64,000 bases of DNA from Glandiceps talaboti (GCF_964340395.1 NC_135561.1:8374732-8438731); one strand, 5' to 3'; shown: positions 50,438 through 62,100, counted from the stretch's first letter. The notes: a model not told the origin generated them from the letters alone. Made by a program: numbers and translations.

Positions 50438-51660
50438 ATGTACATATGGATGTATGGCCATACATGTACGTACATATACTACAAATATTACATATATATA
50501 ATTATGTTGTTCTGATAATGTAATCTCTCACTGAGTGAATCTAACTGACATATCACATCAACACTAGTAATACTGACATAGCTAGACTGACATTTTGATG
50601 CTAAATTTCAGTTTATTTGTTGTTGGTACTCTATAGGTAATGGAGAAGATACCAACAATTTCAATTGATAAGACTGATGGAGCTCAGATTTATCTTAGCA
50701 AGGAATCCCTGGAATGCACTATTGTGACTGCTAAGTCATCTGCAATGAATGTCCTAGTACCTACAGACACCGGAGAATTTGTAAGTACTATCACTTCCTC
50801 TCGGTCCAGCGTAAAATTGTCCTTGCTTTGCTGTATAATTATACAGTTACATTTCAAATCTACCCCACCTCTCAACCATACCCACTTCCCATCTTCAAAG
50901 CCTGGTCGGAACTGATTTGTTGTTGAACTCTTGGAGTCTTCACTTGCACTTCACTTCAGGGACCATCAAGTCAGATTCTTTTAAATTGCAAATATAACAA
51001 CTCAATGATAAATTTGTGATTTCACCATCAACATTAAAGGAAAAGTCCAGTCAAACCTTGGGTACACTTATATTCATTACTGCTATCAACCTAATAGTTG
51101 CTACACTGTCATCATAATGTCATTTTCTGCAAGTTTTTCCCACAATTCCTTGCAGGAAATTCTCAAAATGGTAGAGCACATGAAAGTGCAGCAAGGCTTC
51201 TTTACAGATTTATAAGTTTTTCGACACCATTTCGTCACCCAAAATCATATTTTAGTTGATAGCAGTAATCAATACAGGTGTACTATTAAAGGTAGAAATA
51301 AGTCTGACTGGACTTTTTTCTTTAAATTGATAGCAGTAATTAAAACAAGTATACTATTAAAGGCAGAAATAAGTGACTGGACTTTTCCTGTAATTTCTTG
51401 AAAAGTATGTAACTAGTCAGACATATTTCACGCCAAGAAAAGTATGTTGTTTTAAATCTGAAACTTACTACTCGTATCTGTCCATTTCCTTGCCAAGACT
51501 TTGTCATATTTTTGCATGCACACAGTGACACAATTTATGATGGTTTATTTATTGTGTTCTGTGATTCCCTCCACAGTCTGAACACCCAATAGCAGAACAA
51601 TTCAAGACTTTTTGGGATGGCAAAAAACTGAAAACGGAAGTCTCAGAAATCATCGGATAA
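44509..51660 (+). CDS. CAP: Cyclase-associated protein (CAP), C-terminal part of gene, seven exons
   Basis: CAP is a cytoplasmic actin regulator. Its C-terminal half binds G-actin through a WH2 motif and a beta-helical CARP domain, and recharges ADP-actin with ATP. The exons are 44509-44686, 46485-46529 (optional), 48356-48570, 48907-49030, 50022-50104, 50637-50780 and 51577-51660. Every junction is AG/GT and the phases chain without a break (1,1,0,1,0,0), giving 275 residues, or 290 with the optional exon. In order the protein has a polyproline run, the WH2 helix ([13 protein letters not shown]) with LKKV, a Pro/Lys linker, and the CARP domain with the conserved segments [28 protein letters not shown] and [12 protein letters not shown]. 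Vertebrate CAP is about 475 residues, so the N-terminal cyclase-binding and helical domain is missing here. I found no exon for it in the 44 kb upstream. Family assignment is near certain. Confidence 0.95.
45354..45605. mobile_element. MITE-like element, family C, in CAP intron
   Basis: Same ends as 8968-9215 (one mismatch in the right end, gcaaattccctatt) and the same interior order (cccgccatgttgaatgttgc ... ccagattaggtattacgat ... gagcatgcgcagtc). It lies in the intron upstream of the cassette exon. Confidence 0.9.
45955..46240. repeat. Diverged repeat rich in CCAAT/ATTGG, upstream of the CAP cassette exon
   Basis: Three to four units of 75-110 bp share ttgattctgattgg ... catctcagccaatcaa. 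ATTGG or CCAAT occurs at least seven times in under 300 bases. It ends about 250 bp before the cassette acceptor. Confidence 0.7.
46485..46529 (+). CDS. CAP: CAP cassette exon: duplicate WH2 LKKV segment
   Basis: A 45-nt exon between the acceptor tatctatag and the donor gtatag, phase 1 on both sides, so it can be included or skipped without disturbing the frame. It encodes [15 protein letters not shown], almost the same as [15 protein letters not shown] at the start of the next exon (48356). The two copies differ at nine bases. Eight changes are silent and one gives Pro for Ser, so both copies have been under protein-level constraint. If included, the protein carries two LKKV actin-contact segments in tandem after one WH2 helix. 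Whether it is spliced into mRNA is inferred from the splice sites and the silent-change pattern. Confidence 0.85.
47402..47850. repeat. 46-bp minisatellite in the intron between the duplicated CAP exons
   Basis: About ten units of cagctgctacccacatagcc plus catcaactgttatacagtgtgcatct. Each unit holds CAGCTG and the short palindrome CTGTTATACAG. The 153-codon ORF across it is an artefact. Confidence 0.95.
48356..48570 (+). CDS. CAP: CAP exon: WH2 LKKV segment, linker and start of CARP domain
   Basis: The acceptor is gcatgacag and the donor gtaagt, phase 1 in and phase 0 out. It begins with the constitutive WH2 core [18 protein letters not shown], continues through a Ser/Thr/Pro/Lys-rich linker ([19 protein letters not shown], then [12 protein letters not shown]), and ends in [10 protein letters not shown], the first strand of the CARP domain. 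The match to vertebrate CAP (LKHV, DDMKTHKNPAL, LELEGKKWRV) is direct. A latent AG at 48399-48400 lies exactly where the duplicated segment ends. Confidence 0.95.
48907..49030 (+). CDS. CAP: CAP exon: CARP domain strands
   Basis: The acceptor is cccttacacag and the donor gtaagt, phase 0 in and phase 1 out. It encodes [18 protein letters not shown] followed by [14 protein letters not shown], which matches the NLVIEDTELKQVAYIYKC and KGKINSIT region of vertebrate CAP1 position by position. This is part of the right-handed beta-helix that binds ADP-G-actin. Confidence 0.95.
49380..49650. repeat. About 40-bp repeat with inverted copies in a CAP intron
   Basis: Five direct copies of aaatatacacaaatagtctatagtaag and, at 49500-49555, two inverted ones (cttactatagactatttgtgc), so the cluster can form hairpins. 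Confidence 0.85.
50022..50104 (+). CDS. CAP: CAP exon: CARP domain middle
   Basis: An 83-nt exon, phase 1 in and phase 0 out, between ttgctatag and gtaggt. It encodes [19 protein letters not shown] and INCQSVQAQ, equivalent to the [27 protein letters not shown] stretch of vertebrate CAP. The preceding intron holds a 40-bp repeat cluster with inverted copies (49.38-49.65 kb). Confidence 0.94.
50385..50475. repeat. TG/TATG microsatellite in a CAP intron
   Basis: Interrupted (tg)n and (tatg)n runs, then gtacatatg-type palindromic steps. Confidence 0.9.
50637..50780 (+). CDS. CAP: CAP exon: CARP domain, dimer interface region
   Basis: A 144-nt exon, phase 0 on both sides, between actctatag and gtaagt. 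It encodes [38 protein letters not shown] and [10 protein letters not shown], the most conserved part of the CARP domain (vertebrate KVPTISINKTDGCHAYLSK, SAKSSEMNVLIPT). The Met four bases into the exon is internal. Confidence 0.95.
51038..51321. mobile_element. 284-bp MITE flanked by TTAA, in the last CAP intron
   Basis: The inverted ends aggaaaagtccagtc / gactggacttttttct are bounded by TTAA at 51034-51037 and 51322-51325. The right-end 65 bases are repeated again directly downstream to about 51388 (gatagcagtaattaaaac ... agtgactggacttttcc). Confidence 0.85.
51577..51660 (+). CDS. CAP: CAP terminal coding exon
   Basis: It starts after the acceptor ttccctccacag in phase 0 and runs 27 codons to TAA at 51658-51660. 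[18 protein letters not shown] followed by KTEVSEIIG matches the vertebrate CAP end (PEQFKTLWNGQKL ... VTEIAG). This is the strand-exchanged C-terminal hairpin that makes the CAP dimer. Confidence 0.95.
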   Translation, partial: SEHPIAEQFKTFWDGKKLKTEVSEIIG

Positions 51661-53217
51661 GATAACAAGCCACATTTTTTGGAGCATGAAAAACCTGCTT
51701 GATAGTTGGTGTGTAGCTAGCTTAGTCAAGTTTTGATTTGATAAAACACATTTGGATGCGTAAAGTAGATTTGGCTTAAAGTATACACATGTAATGCATG
51801 AATTATTTCAAATGAATGTTATAAAACACATCTTATTTTATCAGTTAACTTTATTCAGCCACCTTTGCCTGATTATTAGGTTGATGTCATAATGTGAGGT
51901 TTATGAGCAACATACATACTTTCAAAATGTATACCCTATATGATAATTTAAGTTTGAAATTATGATGTAAATAGTGAGAAGTCATGTTATGCCAATCAAA
52001 AAGACATTTTCATGCTACAGGGATGTCACACCATCTTGTGTTCACTTATGGACGGATAGCTGAAGTTGGTGTTTTTTTAACTTTTCTTGAAAACAAGCAC
52101 GGAAAAATAACAAAAGCAGTGCTTGATGGACCAAAAACTGTGGTTGAATGGCATGTTATTTTAAAGAAATCCATTTCAGTTATACATAAGAAAGGATTGA
52201 TAATGGAGTAATTATAATTTATCCTACTGGACTTGTCGTGGTTTTGAGCAGCAACAGTTTCGTGTCCTATCCTGGATGTTGCTTCAGGCCAACTGATAAT
52301 CAACAGGTGGTTTATGACACTCAAAAAAACAACAGCTGGTTCTGTAGGATAGATTGTAATTACTTCATTATCAACTTTACATCTGGATGATGTAGTTATA
52401 AACATAAGAAAAGATTGGCTGAGTGGGATGGTGTGATGAATTTGTGTCAATCATTCTCTGTGGCCTGAAATATGGCTCCTGTTCAACTGCCATCAATTAT
52501 GCAGGTTTTTTTGTTGCATTCATTTGAGTAACGTTGATAATATTATGGAATAGAATATAATATGGATATGTAGAAAATATTTCGTTAAATTGTAAGTAGA
52601 AGATTCTGTATTACTTATAAGGGTAATTGTTATTGGTAAAAATAATTTAATAATTAATTTGAAACCTTTATATTTGGTTTAGAATTATTACTTCTATATA
52701 TTACTCGTATATTCCAAATCAAGCTCATTTTCGTACAAAATATGTAAAATATTAAGATTTTGATCTTATTTGCACTCTTTTTATGCATGTTAGTTGATGT
52801 CCATCTGAGCTGACATTGTTTACCTGTTGTAATGCTCTCAGTATACAGATTCTTTTCACCACTAATACTGATTCCAAGACTGCAATTTCGAGAATGTACA
52901 ACTGTTAAGTTTTCCTACAGTATATTTGTCCACTGTGTGTAACATGTCATGATAAGGTGTAATACATTTGACAAACCGCTGTAAACTATCTGATATTACT
53001 TGTTGTTTGTCACCTTCCTACTACCTACCTCCTAGTGAAGCTCAACTTTCATCTCGTATATATAAAGTGTTGAGACCATGTTTGCCATTTTCATTTCTAG
53101 AAAATCTAATAGGGAAATTTAACAGTACTAATTTATGCAAAATTTGGTTTGCAAGTGTACTTAAGAATTCCGAAATTACAGTGTTAGCCATTGGTGCTAT
53201 CTTATTTACTCGCAACC

Positions 53218-53480
53218 CATGGAATTTTCCATCATGTGAACATGCATGTATCAGATAGGCGAGTTATGGAATTTTCCATCATGTCTACAAGGTGTTTGCA
53301 TAAGAGTAAGTTATGGAAGTTTCTGTCATGTGTACATGCATTTACAATATGAGTGATTTATGGAATTTTCCATCATGTGTACAAGGTGTTTGCAACAAGA
53401 ATGAGTCATGGAATTTTCCAACATGTACACATGATGATTACAACAAGAGTAAGTTATGGAACTTTCCATCACATAGACAG
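53218..53480 (+). repeat. Six-copy palindromic repeat in the CAP 3' UTR
   Basis: Units 45-50 bp apart share ATGGAATTTTCCATCATGTG. The first 14 bases form a palindrome (ATGGAA TT TTCCAT), exact in three units and mildly altered in three. Confidence 0.85.
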
Positions 53481-54533
53481 GGTATTTACAATCAAGAAAC
53501 TAACCAGAGATATTATAATTCAAGTCTGTAAAACTTTCAGAATAGTGTTTGTAAATGTTTGGTGAAGGAATCTTAAGAAGAAATATAATTTGAATGGTGC
53601 TTGTGACTTGTCAAGAATGTATTGTCACTCTCCACACAACCTGCAGTTTATCGGAGTTAGTATTATGGTTTAAAAGATCCAGACAACGGTTGTCTAATGT
53701 CTGGTGTGAGAAATCATAAATGTTGATGGAAAAATTGGATTTCTTTTGTCTGTTAAGTTCTATTTTTCACACCGGTGTTTGTATTTCTCAGTTTACAAGA
53801 CAAAAAATTGTTATTGGATATTTGCAAATATAAACATGGTCACACCCTTTTTATTCATTACACGGGTTTAGTTTTGTTCAATTCAACAAGGATAATCTTA
53901 GATACTCTAATAATTACATGAATTTAAACAAGCTAACTTTGAAACTCATTTGTAAGCCATCAAATTATAAAACAAGACATATTTTAGGTGCTTGTTTGGA
54001 ACTTTTTTTCACGGCTAGACCATGTGTAAGTAAGTGGTTTCGGTCAAAAAGGGGAATTGTTTTTACATAGATTTATGCACTGCAGTTTAAGAAACCATAT
54101 TTTAAAAATGGCATTTCAGAGTTAAGAATTTCACCATATTGTTGTTACTGCTAAACTTTGAAAATTCGGCTTGATCATGACTTTTTGTAATGTGAGGTGG
54201 AATAACATATTTTCAAAATATTTGTTAATTCAGTTGAAAAACAAATAACTTTTGTCCTTTGCAATACATTAAAAACATTTCTTTAAGATTATAAAGTTAA
54301 AACAAAATGGCTATTTTTTGTCAGTTTTTAGTACCCTGTGTAGGATAATATTTTTTAGTTTTTATTTTGTACAACACCTGCAACATAACAATCATATAGA
54401 GATGTATTATTCCTATGTCTGTCAAAATATTGATAACATCATATATTAATGATGTAGGAATGATTCTGATGATGTAAACTGGCTTTTCTATGCACTATTG
54501 ATGAATATGTAATCACTATATGACCACTTGCTG

Positions 54534-54539
54534 AATAAA
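54534..54539 (+). terminator. Predicted CAP polyadenylation signal
   Basis: AATAAA in ctgaataaag, followed within 40 bases by a GT-rich stretch (gtttccgagtgtttagtgttc region) of the kind that serves as the downstream element. It is the first canonical signal after the CAP stop codon. Confidence 0.6.
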
Positions 54540-54819
54540 GTATAACTTAGAATGAATTTGTTTCCGAGTGTTTAGTGTTCAAAGACAAAGATAGTACATG
54601 ATTCACATGATATATTTTCTGGTGATGCAGTTTTCAATGAAGAAATAAACCCTAGCTCCTTTAGAATTGCTTCATTTTCTTACAAGGGTACTTTAAGGAA
54701 CTTTACTTGATAAACTTTAAAAACTGTCATCCAGAAATAATGTCAAGACATTTCTGTGAGATGCAGAAATTTTACGAAAACAATGGCATGTTGCACTGAA
54801 ATGTTGAAAACACTAATAT

Positions 54820-56016
54820 TTTATTTTAAATTTAAATGATGTAGATACGCAAACTGGTATAAAAAAAACAACAGTGGTAGTCATTTAAATAGTTTCTCCT
54901 GAAATGAAAAATTACAAAATCAACTAATTTCATCGAAAACATATTAATATAATGTTTAGGTTGAGTACAAAACTTTTATATAACTGGGTATACACTAACG
55001 AAAATGAGAGCAACTATTTCAAAATAATGTGTTCTTTGAAAATTCCTCTCGTTTGATACATTTCCTTTTCAGAAATCATATTTGGATCATTTTGAGTGTG
55101 TGTAGACTTCACATGTTCAAGCATGACAATAAATCTATGTTCTTTTATACTTTCTTATTTACCCTTGACTCCCTTAGGAGATTTTTTTTGTCTTACAATC
55201 TTTAATTACGGGAAGTTACTAGCAGTCAGAGGTATTGACCTGAAATGTGGTCACTAAACAGTGAACAAAAAGAGAATGATAGACAGTTGCACAGATTACT
55301 CTAGCCAATCAGATGAAAGGGTACTAAGACTAATTTGCATATATAGTAACCTTAGTCTTAGTACCCTCGTCTGATTGGCTAGAGTAATCTGTGCACCTGT
55401 CTATCATTCTCTCTTTTGTTCGCCGTTTAGTGACCACATTTCAAGTCATAAGCGCTTGTGACTGACATCAGTCCCTTGGGAGGCTACTCGTAACTTGGAA
55501 AAATAGAAAAAAGTTGACGCATTTTCCCTCCCGAAATTTGAAATGAATAACAAATTCAAAACATTTGAAGATTATGAGATAGAAAATCTCGCAAGGGACT
55601 GGTGCCGGTCTAGACTGATCCCAACATTATCCCTATCTGAATCTCTGAGGCTGAACGCCGGTGACGTCACAGCTAAGAAGTCAGGTGTCCATCTTGTGTC
55701 ACCTGACCACAGTGTTACAGACAAGAGGGAAACAACGAATGATGAAAGCTAAGTTCCTACTTGAATTGAACACATGATCTGGACAGCGTAATATCCGTTT
55801 ACGTTTGGAATGTTCAGCACAAGCACACTGGAACAGTATACGCGTTTCCTGAGGAGGCCGTCTACAACCCCGACTTTGAATCTGAAAGCCTTAGGCCATG
55901 GATCTCCCTAATACCTCCATACATGGGCCAACAAAGACTCTGTATCTTGTCTTCTTGGCAAACGTTAGACTTTCTAGACCAAACTTCAATCATTCATCCT
56001 GCTTGTGTGGTATTGG
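54820..56016 (-). other. Predicted 3' UTR of the channel gene
   Basis: The first AATAAA on the minus strand after the stop is at 54825-54820, giving a UTR of about 1.2 kb. It contains the long palindrome at 55239-55447. The two genes' predicted 3' ends would then be about 280 bp apart. The poly(A) call is weak because it rests on a single hexamer in AT-rich DNA. Confidence 0.35.
55239..55447. mobile_element. Near-perfect palindrome, 95-bp arms, 18-bp loop
   Basis: The arms 55239-55333 and 55352-55447 pair at about 91% (gattactctagccaatcag / ctgattggctagagtaatc; aatgatagac / gtctatcatt; gtggtcactaaac / gtttagtgaccac). No coding. It looks like a foldback MITE and lies in the predicted channel 3' UTR. 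Confidence 0.92.
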
Positions 56017-56160
56017 TCACGATCGCATTCTCCCTCGGAGAGTAAGAATCCCAAGTCGAAAGATATCCCAAACGTACTCAAAAAACTCTACAATGGTCAC
56101 CAGTGACACTCCCACAAAGAGACCAAGCGAACCACCAAGATCGCTGAATAAACTGAAAAA
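56017..56160 (-). CDS. Channel terminal exon: TM2 and short cytoplasmic tail
   Basis: The acceptor is ccttttcttccag. Phase 0, 47 codons and a TGA (plus-strand tca at 56017-56019). [19 protein letters not shown] then [18 protein letters not shown] is the second membrane helix. LGGxLGLFxGxS is the ENaC/ASIC signature, with GVS at the selectivity-filter position. The tail after the helix is about 15 residues and basic, with no PY ubiquitin-ligase motif of the kind found in vertebrate ENaC. The ORFs on the opposite strand here are antisense shadows. Confidence 0.93.
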   Translation of the reverse strand, partial: FFSLFSDLGGSLGLFVGVSLVTIVEFFEYVWDIFRLGILTLRGRMRS

Positions 56161-59100
56161 CTGGAAGAAAAGGACAAGGTAATATTTTATAAGACTTAGT
56201 ATATAAATTAATGTTTCAATCTATATCAAAGCATGAAACTGTGTAACACTTTTAGTGTTAATATTTGTTAACAAATGTTCAAATGTATGATATTCAATAT
56301 GTGACCAGTATAGTCATGCACAAACATGCAGAATTTCCCGCCCTCCTAGTTCTCGTGAGTGGCCACGTGGCCACCCTAGCATCCTTTACAAACTTGCTGT
56401 TCACCACGCTACTAGTACAGACTCTATTTACGCCCTCTATGAATATCTTTTAAAAGTTAGTTTATCAATGATTTTTTTACCTGATAGGCCGGTACTTCAG
56501 CAATGAGGTTGGCGTTTAGATCATAGTAATAAACAACAACCTTGAGGAGATTACGCCTAGAATGAGTGTGAAATTAAAAACAAATTGTTGATTGGTAATA
56601 GATAACAAACGTCAGTAACATGCAATGAGAATGATTATAGACCATGTAGACTTTCTTTTTTACAGCTAAAGTACCTATAACTACCAGGCTTTTCCTGCTT
56701 GCGATATTAACACCTCAATTTCATTTAATACATAGTGCAAATATGTAGATAATAAACACATAGTAACATTAATATCTTGAATGACTAGGTGGAGGAGGTA
56801 ACATTATGATACCGTATTACACAACCATGGCCACTTTTGAACACGATAGCTTGTCACAAATATTTGTACAACATGTAGAGAAGAAGTACGCCATCAGGTG
56901 TTGACACTCTTGTAACAAGTAGAACAACATGAGTAAGTCACATATAGGCCTAAACAAAGCAGACGACCATGCTAACAAACAGGGTAACAAACGTTATTGA
57001 CTTTTGGTCGTTCCTTCCCATTCCTTAGGTTCAACCTACCGGATGGCTTCATTGTCGCTTAGAATTTTCCATTTCTCTTTGTTCTGTCTGAATAGATGTG
57101 TCAGTGTTCGCTGTAAAATGGTCAAAATATAAAATATTTACTTCCTTCCCGAGTGTTAAACACCTTCACAACATAACACAGGTTGTTAATCCATATAACT
57201 TTCTACAAACTCGCAAAGTTAGTCTAATTGATAGGCTAGACCGTATTATTGAACATTTTACGTCGATGTTAAATATAATTTTCCAAAAATAATGTTTTAT
57301 GTAAATGTCGTCATTAAACGTCATTTTTCGAAATGAATGTTTCAATATAATAACATGACAAGTAAGTATTGGATATTTTACGAAAAAAGTGATACTAAAC
57401 ACGACTTACCGCTGCTACGTCAGATGGCCATGCAGCTAGTGATAACTTGGTTTCAAACTTGACGTCCCTGGTATAGTCAATAAATATGTATATCAATTAC
57501 ATAATGTAATGCACAGATATGATGGATTTTGCCAATTTGAAACCACTTTTGTTTGTACAAATTATTTCTAATTACATCATGGGTCATTGTGACAATTTAG
57601 AATAAATTCTTCTGGGGGGGGGGGGTAAATATGCAAATTGACCACGAATTTAAGTCAGAGTAACTGAAAACATTATGGTCGAGTTTTTGTTTTGCATTTG
57701 TGTATTGTCGATGTGCAAGGCCAGTTAAGAACAAATGTTATTGAATGTCTTAAATGTCTGATTATATTGAACACATAAACTCAAACTTACAAACAATGCT
57801 TTGGACAATCACATGGCAGTTCTCCAACTTGATACAAAAAATGAATAAACTGTGTACACATTTCTGTGAAAAGAAAGCGGTAGAAAAATTATCAAGTCAT
57901 GTTATGGTAATTGACCAATAAGTAAAGCGAGGTTCTGATTGGTTAATGGCCAACTGTTCTATGCAGAGTGGTTAATGCAAAGCTTTGATGTTTTAACCCA
58001 TGACGGATCACTGAAGACAAATGATTGGTCCTTGCTTAAGACTATTAAACAATTTTTGAAGAGTATGCTGACTTGTTCGAATTGTTGGGCTAGGATAGAA
58101 TAAAAAACGGACGAATAAATGAATCTAGACAAGTGTCGTGTTTTCATGTCGAACACTGGAATTGTTTTCAGATTGTGAATATAGTGTCCGGTACAAATCA
58201 TGATCCATAACCACAGCTGACTGTCTTTGTACATATATAGAAGTAAAAGTTTATAACGTATACTACTCTTGTATCTTTGTTTTAATTTACGAGATACTTA
58301 CGTTGTGTTTCATTTAATACTGAACATTTAGGCTTGATTGGGATATTAAGGATATAAGAGTCAACACAACCACAGATGTTATATACATGAGTTTGAACAC
58401 ATAATTTACGACAAGCCTGCAAAGATATAATAGAAAATGTCCTTGATTAGATGCATATATCTCACTGGGGAGAAGAGTGAGATGTAGTCTATATATACGC
58501 GATTAATATATATATATTATATATCATACAATTGCAATGTTTCATCTGTGTGTACATGCACTTGGATTATATATTACATAAACGTTACTTATAGTAATGT
58601 GCATATATTATAATATACATATGCACGATCGTTTATCTTATATACATATATATATAGATTGCAAGTTACTTATATCTATTTACAATATATTTACACATAT
58701 TTGATGTCAAATATTATGTAACCAAGAATGAAATGAGAGGGGTAGAAAGTGGACAGAAAGTGTAATAGTAAAATAACTGATAAACTCACCAGTTCTGTAT
58801 AACTACTACTGTCATTCACTCGCCAGTTATTTTCATTCTTAGTCTCCAAACAGTGACCGTAGGGCTCTGATTGGCGACTAATAATACGCTGTATGGATAC
58901 ACACATAATTAACATACATTCAGAAATGAACAAACTATTGACCTATCACGCATTGACACATAAAGTAAAGACAAACAACAATCAACCAGCATCTGTGAGT
59001 CTATGGAGCAGTTGTAAATATATTACCATGCAAGTTTACATTGAATTAAATTGAACTGATTTATTCACCAGATATAAAAACAATAAAAATATGTACATTT

Positions 59101-62100
59101 TAAAGAAGACGTTGTCATAATGCATCCAGTGTGCATCACAGAAATAGCTTGATATGAACTTTTCAAGTCTGTGATCCTGACAAAATAAATAAATGTACAA
59201 GAGAAAAAGTACAAGTGTGTAAGTGAGAAATAGATTTAAATGGAGAGAGGAGAAAGAAAAAGAGCAGTAATTAATAAATTCTGACCACGATATATAGTGC
59301 AATTATTGGGTTTTCAAAATTAAATTCTTACATGTCGACATTTATACGGATTCACATCATAGTATGTCTATTTGTTTCTCACCTTCCGCACACCTATGGA
59401 TGTTTTCATACCCGGTGGAACTGACACTCCACGGTCTTCTGGCAATAACGTAATACCTTGCGGGTGAACTGCAACGCGTATTCCTGATTCTTGACCGTAG
59501 ATGGCGGTATATTCACTCTGTTCAGTCGAGAGTGTTAATTCCAACCCTGTCGCAACAAAGACACAACAAAAACACTTCAGAGATGTCATAGATGAAGTGA
59601 ATTGACTTTATTGTTGTCAAGCAGTTAGGCTGTCTGAAAGGCATTCTCTCCAAACAGTCACAATTATATGCTATTCAGCCTAAAACAACTTTTTGAAACC
59701 AAGCTTTTTCTTTCTGAAGTAAAGTCAAAACCAAATTTGAATGAGGGAGTAAATTGCATCTGTTCATATATACTAACCTATTTATAGAAATGAAAGCGGA
59801 GACGAATTGAAGCTATTTATTATGGGGTTCACACTGATTGAAAATCACAGTAACATTGTAGTTAGGGTTTTCAAACAGATCAGAGTGACACTTATCAGTG
59901 TTTTACGTCTTCTGGTAGAAGTAACGTTGACTCTAACCATGGTGATATGCCGACTGTTGTTTTTCCCCGAATCCCATCCTTGACGTCAGCAATTTTATAA
60001 AACTGAATAACCTACCATGAGCTGGACCTGTTTTACTTGCGTTCCGAAGTGATGCGTTGACGCCATGATTGAACGTAAAGCAATTTCCATAAACATCATT
60101 CTGTGTCTTGAGGAAGTCACTAGAGGATAATGACGTCATTACAAAACCAGGTTGGCATTTATAGCATGGAATAAACTTTGTACGTATCGAAATGTACATT
60201 GGGCGAAAAAATGATAATCGTGTGTTTCCGGTAACATGGACTCGGACAATAGAATAGGAAGGGTAGGAATTGTATTTCATGTTCTAAAATGTTATTTTAT
60301 CTTTTGAATCATTTTTAATTTTTGAAAAATCTTGCTTCGACTTAAAACCAAACGAAATCTCGCTCAGAATACCCCTTCTGTGATATTTTGATGAAATGTG
60401 TACGGACATCAAATGGGAAAGAAAAAACGTGTACAAAGGTCAAGAAGACAAAGAATTTCTTATAGTTTTGTTTAAAAGTTTAAAAAATGTTTAGGGTCGG
60501 CGGCTTAAACTGGGGTCGGGTAATCGGAAACACACATATTTTTTATTTTTGCTTTATGGCAGGCACGTAATGATTACACAAAGTGTAAATAAATAATCTT
60601 AAAATATGCATATTACGAGTAACCTTTGACCTTTGAAACACTGTTAATGTGTCATTTAAGATATTAAGAAATACATATATGTATTTGTAGGATGAGCTTA
60701 CACCGAGAATGAACCGAGAGAATTAAAGTCAAATGCATACCGAATTCCAAACTCTGTCAACCGATAGTTAATGGCTGTAGCACCGGAAAGAAAAATCAAT
60801 CGCACGACCCTGCTGCCACCTTTAACAATAATTAAATATAGTATTACTCACCTGGGATAACACTGTTTGCCACCATATTTACAATCAAGTATCATGTCTT
60901 CTTTTTGGTGTCCTAGAATATTGGCCTCATCTTTTCCAAATTTGAGAACTTTCTTTAAATCTGAGTTGTCGGCAGTCGAACTGAAAGCAATGAAACGCTT
61001 CCAGTCCGGTGGATCTTCGTACATAACTCGTTGGAATCCCAAGTCACTGTAAATCTCTTTGAAGGTATCGAAGTGTGATAGGTTACTCACGCTTGACAAG
61101 AATCTGTCGTTCCAGCCGTCACCAAATAGTTCTGTCTCTTCCATTGCTAATCATTTGAACAAACGATAGAATTATATTATTACACCCAGTAGTTATTCCT
61201 TCGTTTCATGTCCATGTTTATGTGCTTGACAAACTTGTTCATAATTAAACCCACACAAGCTGTAACTGAGTATTTTTTTCGGTCAGATAACTAAAATATA
61301 TTCACGAAAATTGTTAAAATGTAATAAATATAGACATTTTACATCCTGATTAAAGGTCTATCTTGTCTATAACTCAATATAATAAGCTAAAATCATGATT
61401 CATTGGGGTGCTGATTTTTGGGTGCGGACCCCAAAGTCAATTTGATTAGATATATTGTGCCATACTATACGTACCGCTACACAAATATGTTTACCCACAT
61501 ATACAGGTTGATTAAATACTGTTTAGAGTATACCATATTATGAGTACGTCATTGTATAATGACAAAGCAATTCCAAAACCATTCAAGCTTTAACTTCTTC
61601 ATGTGTGTAGGCGAAGTCAACATATTTTTACATTCCGGATGCTACATGAGTACAGACAAAGATAACTGTTTTAAAATGTTTAAATTCTGTTTATCTTAGT
61701 ATCTCTTAGTATGTGTAGATGAAATCTTTAATCTAGTAGGTGTACTATTTATTAGGCCGTGTGTTATGTTTATCGATCGGTGAACACCTTTCTGTTTCAA
61801 TTCCTAAATTCAAATAGCTACTATCATGTCTACCTTGTTCAATCATCATGGTACACATTGTGGGGTCTTCGTCATTTGGATGTGTGCAGTCTTGGATGAC
61901 GTCGCATTTCTTGTACATCAAGATACACCGTTCTCCTTGGTTGTCATTACAGAGAAAATGAGTATCGGCACACTCATCTATTACAAGAACAAAGATAGTG
62001 TGTGGTTTAAATAAATACTCTGATACATTTATTAAAATTGACATTATGTGGCTTGTTTCCCTGTCAACATTAAAGTTTGTATTTGGATTTGTTCTTTTCT

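Larger units (their letters stand above)
51661..54560 (+). other. CAP: CAP 3' untranslated region, about 2.9 kb
   Basis: The sequence from the CAP stop to the first canonical AATAAA (54534-54539) carries no convincing coding. It is AT-rich and includes a six-copy repeat of a short palindrome at 53.22-53.48 kb. ORFs of up to 134 codons on either strand near 52.0-52.4 kb show no recognisable domain and I do not call them. The length rests on the absence of an earlier AATAAA; a variant signal could end it sooner. Confidence 0.6.

Noticed and set aside
52046-52450. 134-codon minus-strand ORF and a 75-codon + strand ORF
   Set aside because: Inside the CAP 3' UTR, no domain, no splice partners, and overlapping in opposite directions.
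55543-56182. Two + strand ORFs (69 and 94 codons) and a third open frame that looked like a protein-coding gene
   Set aside because: They lie antisense to the channel's terminal exon and its 3' UTR. The minus strand reads as a clear ENaC TM2 in the right phase, which explains the coding-like composition.
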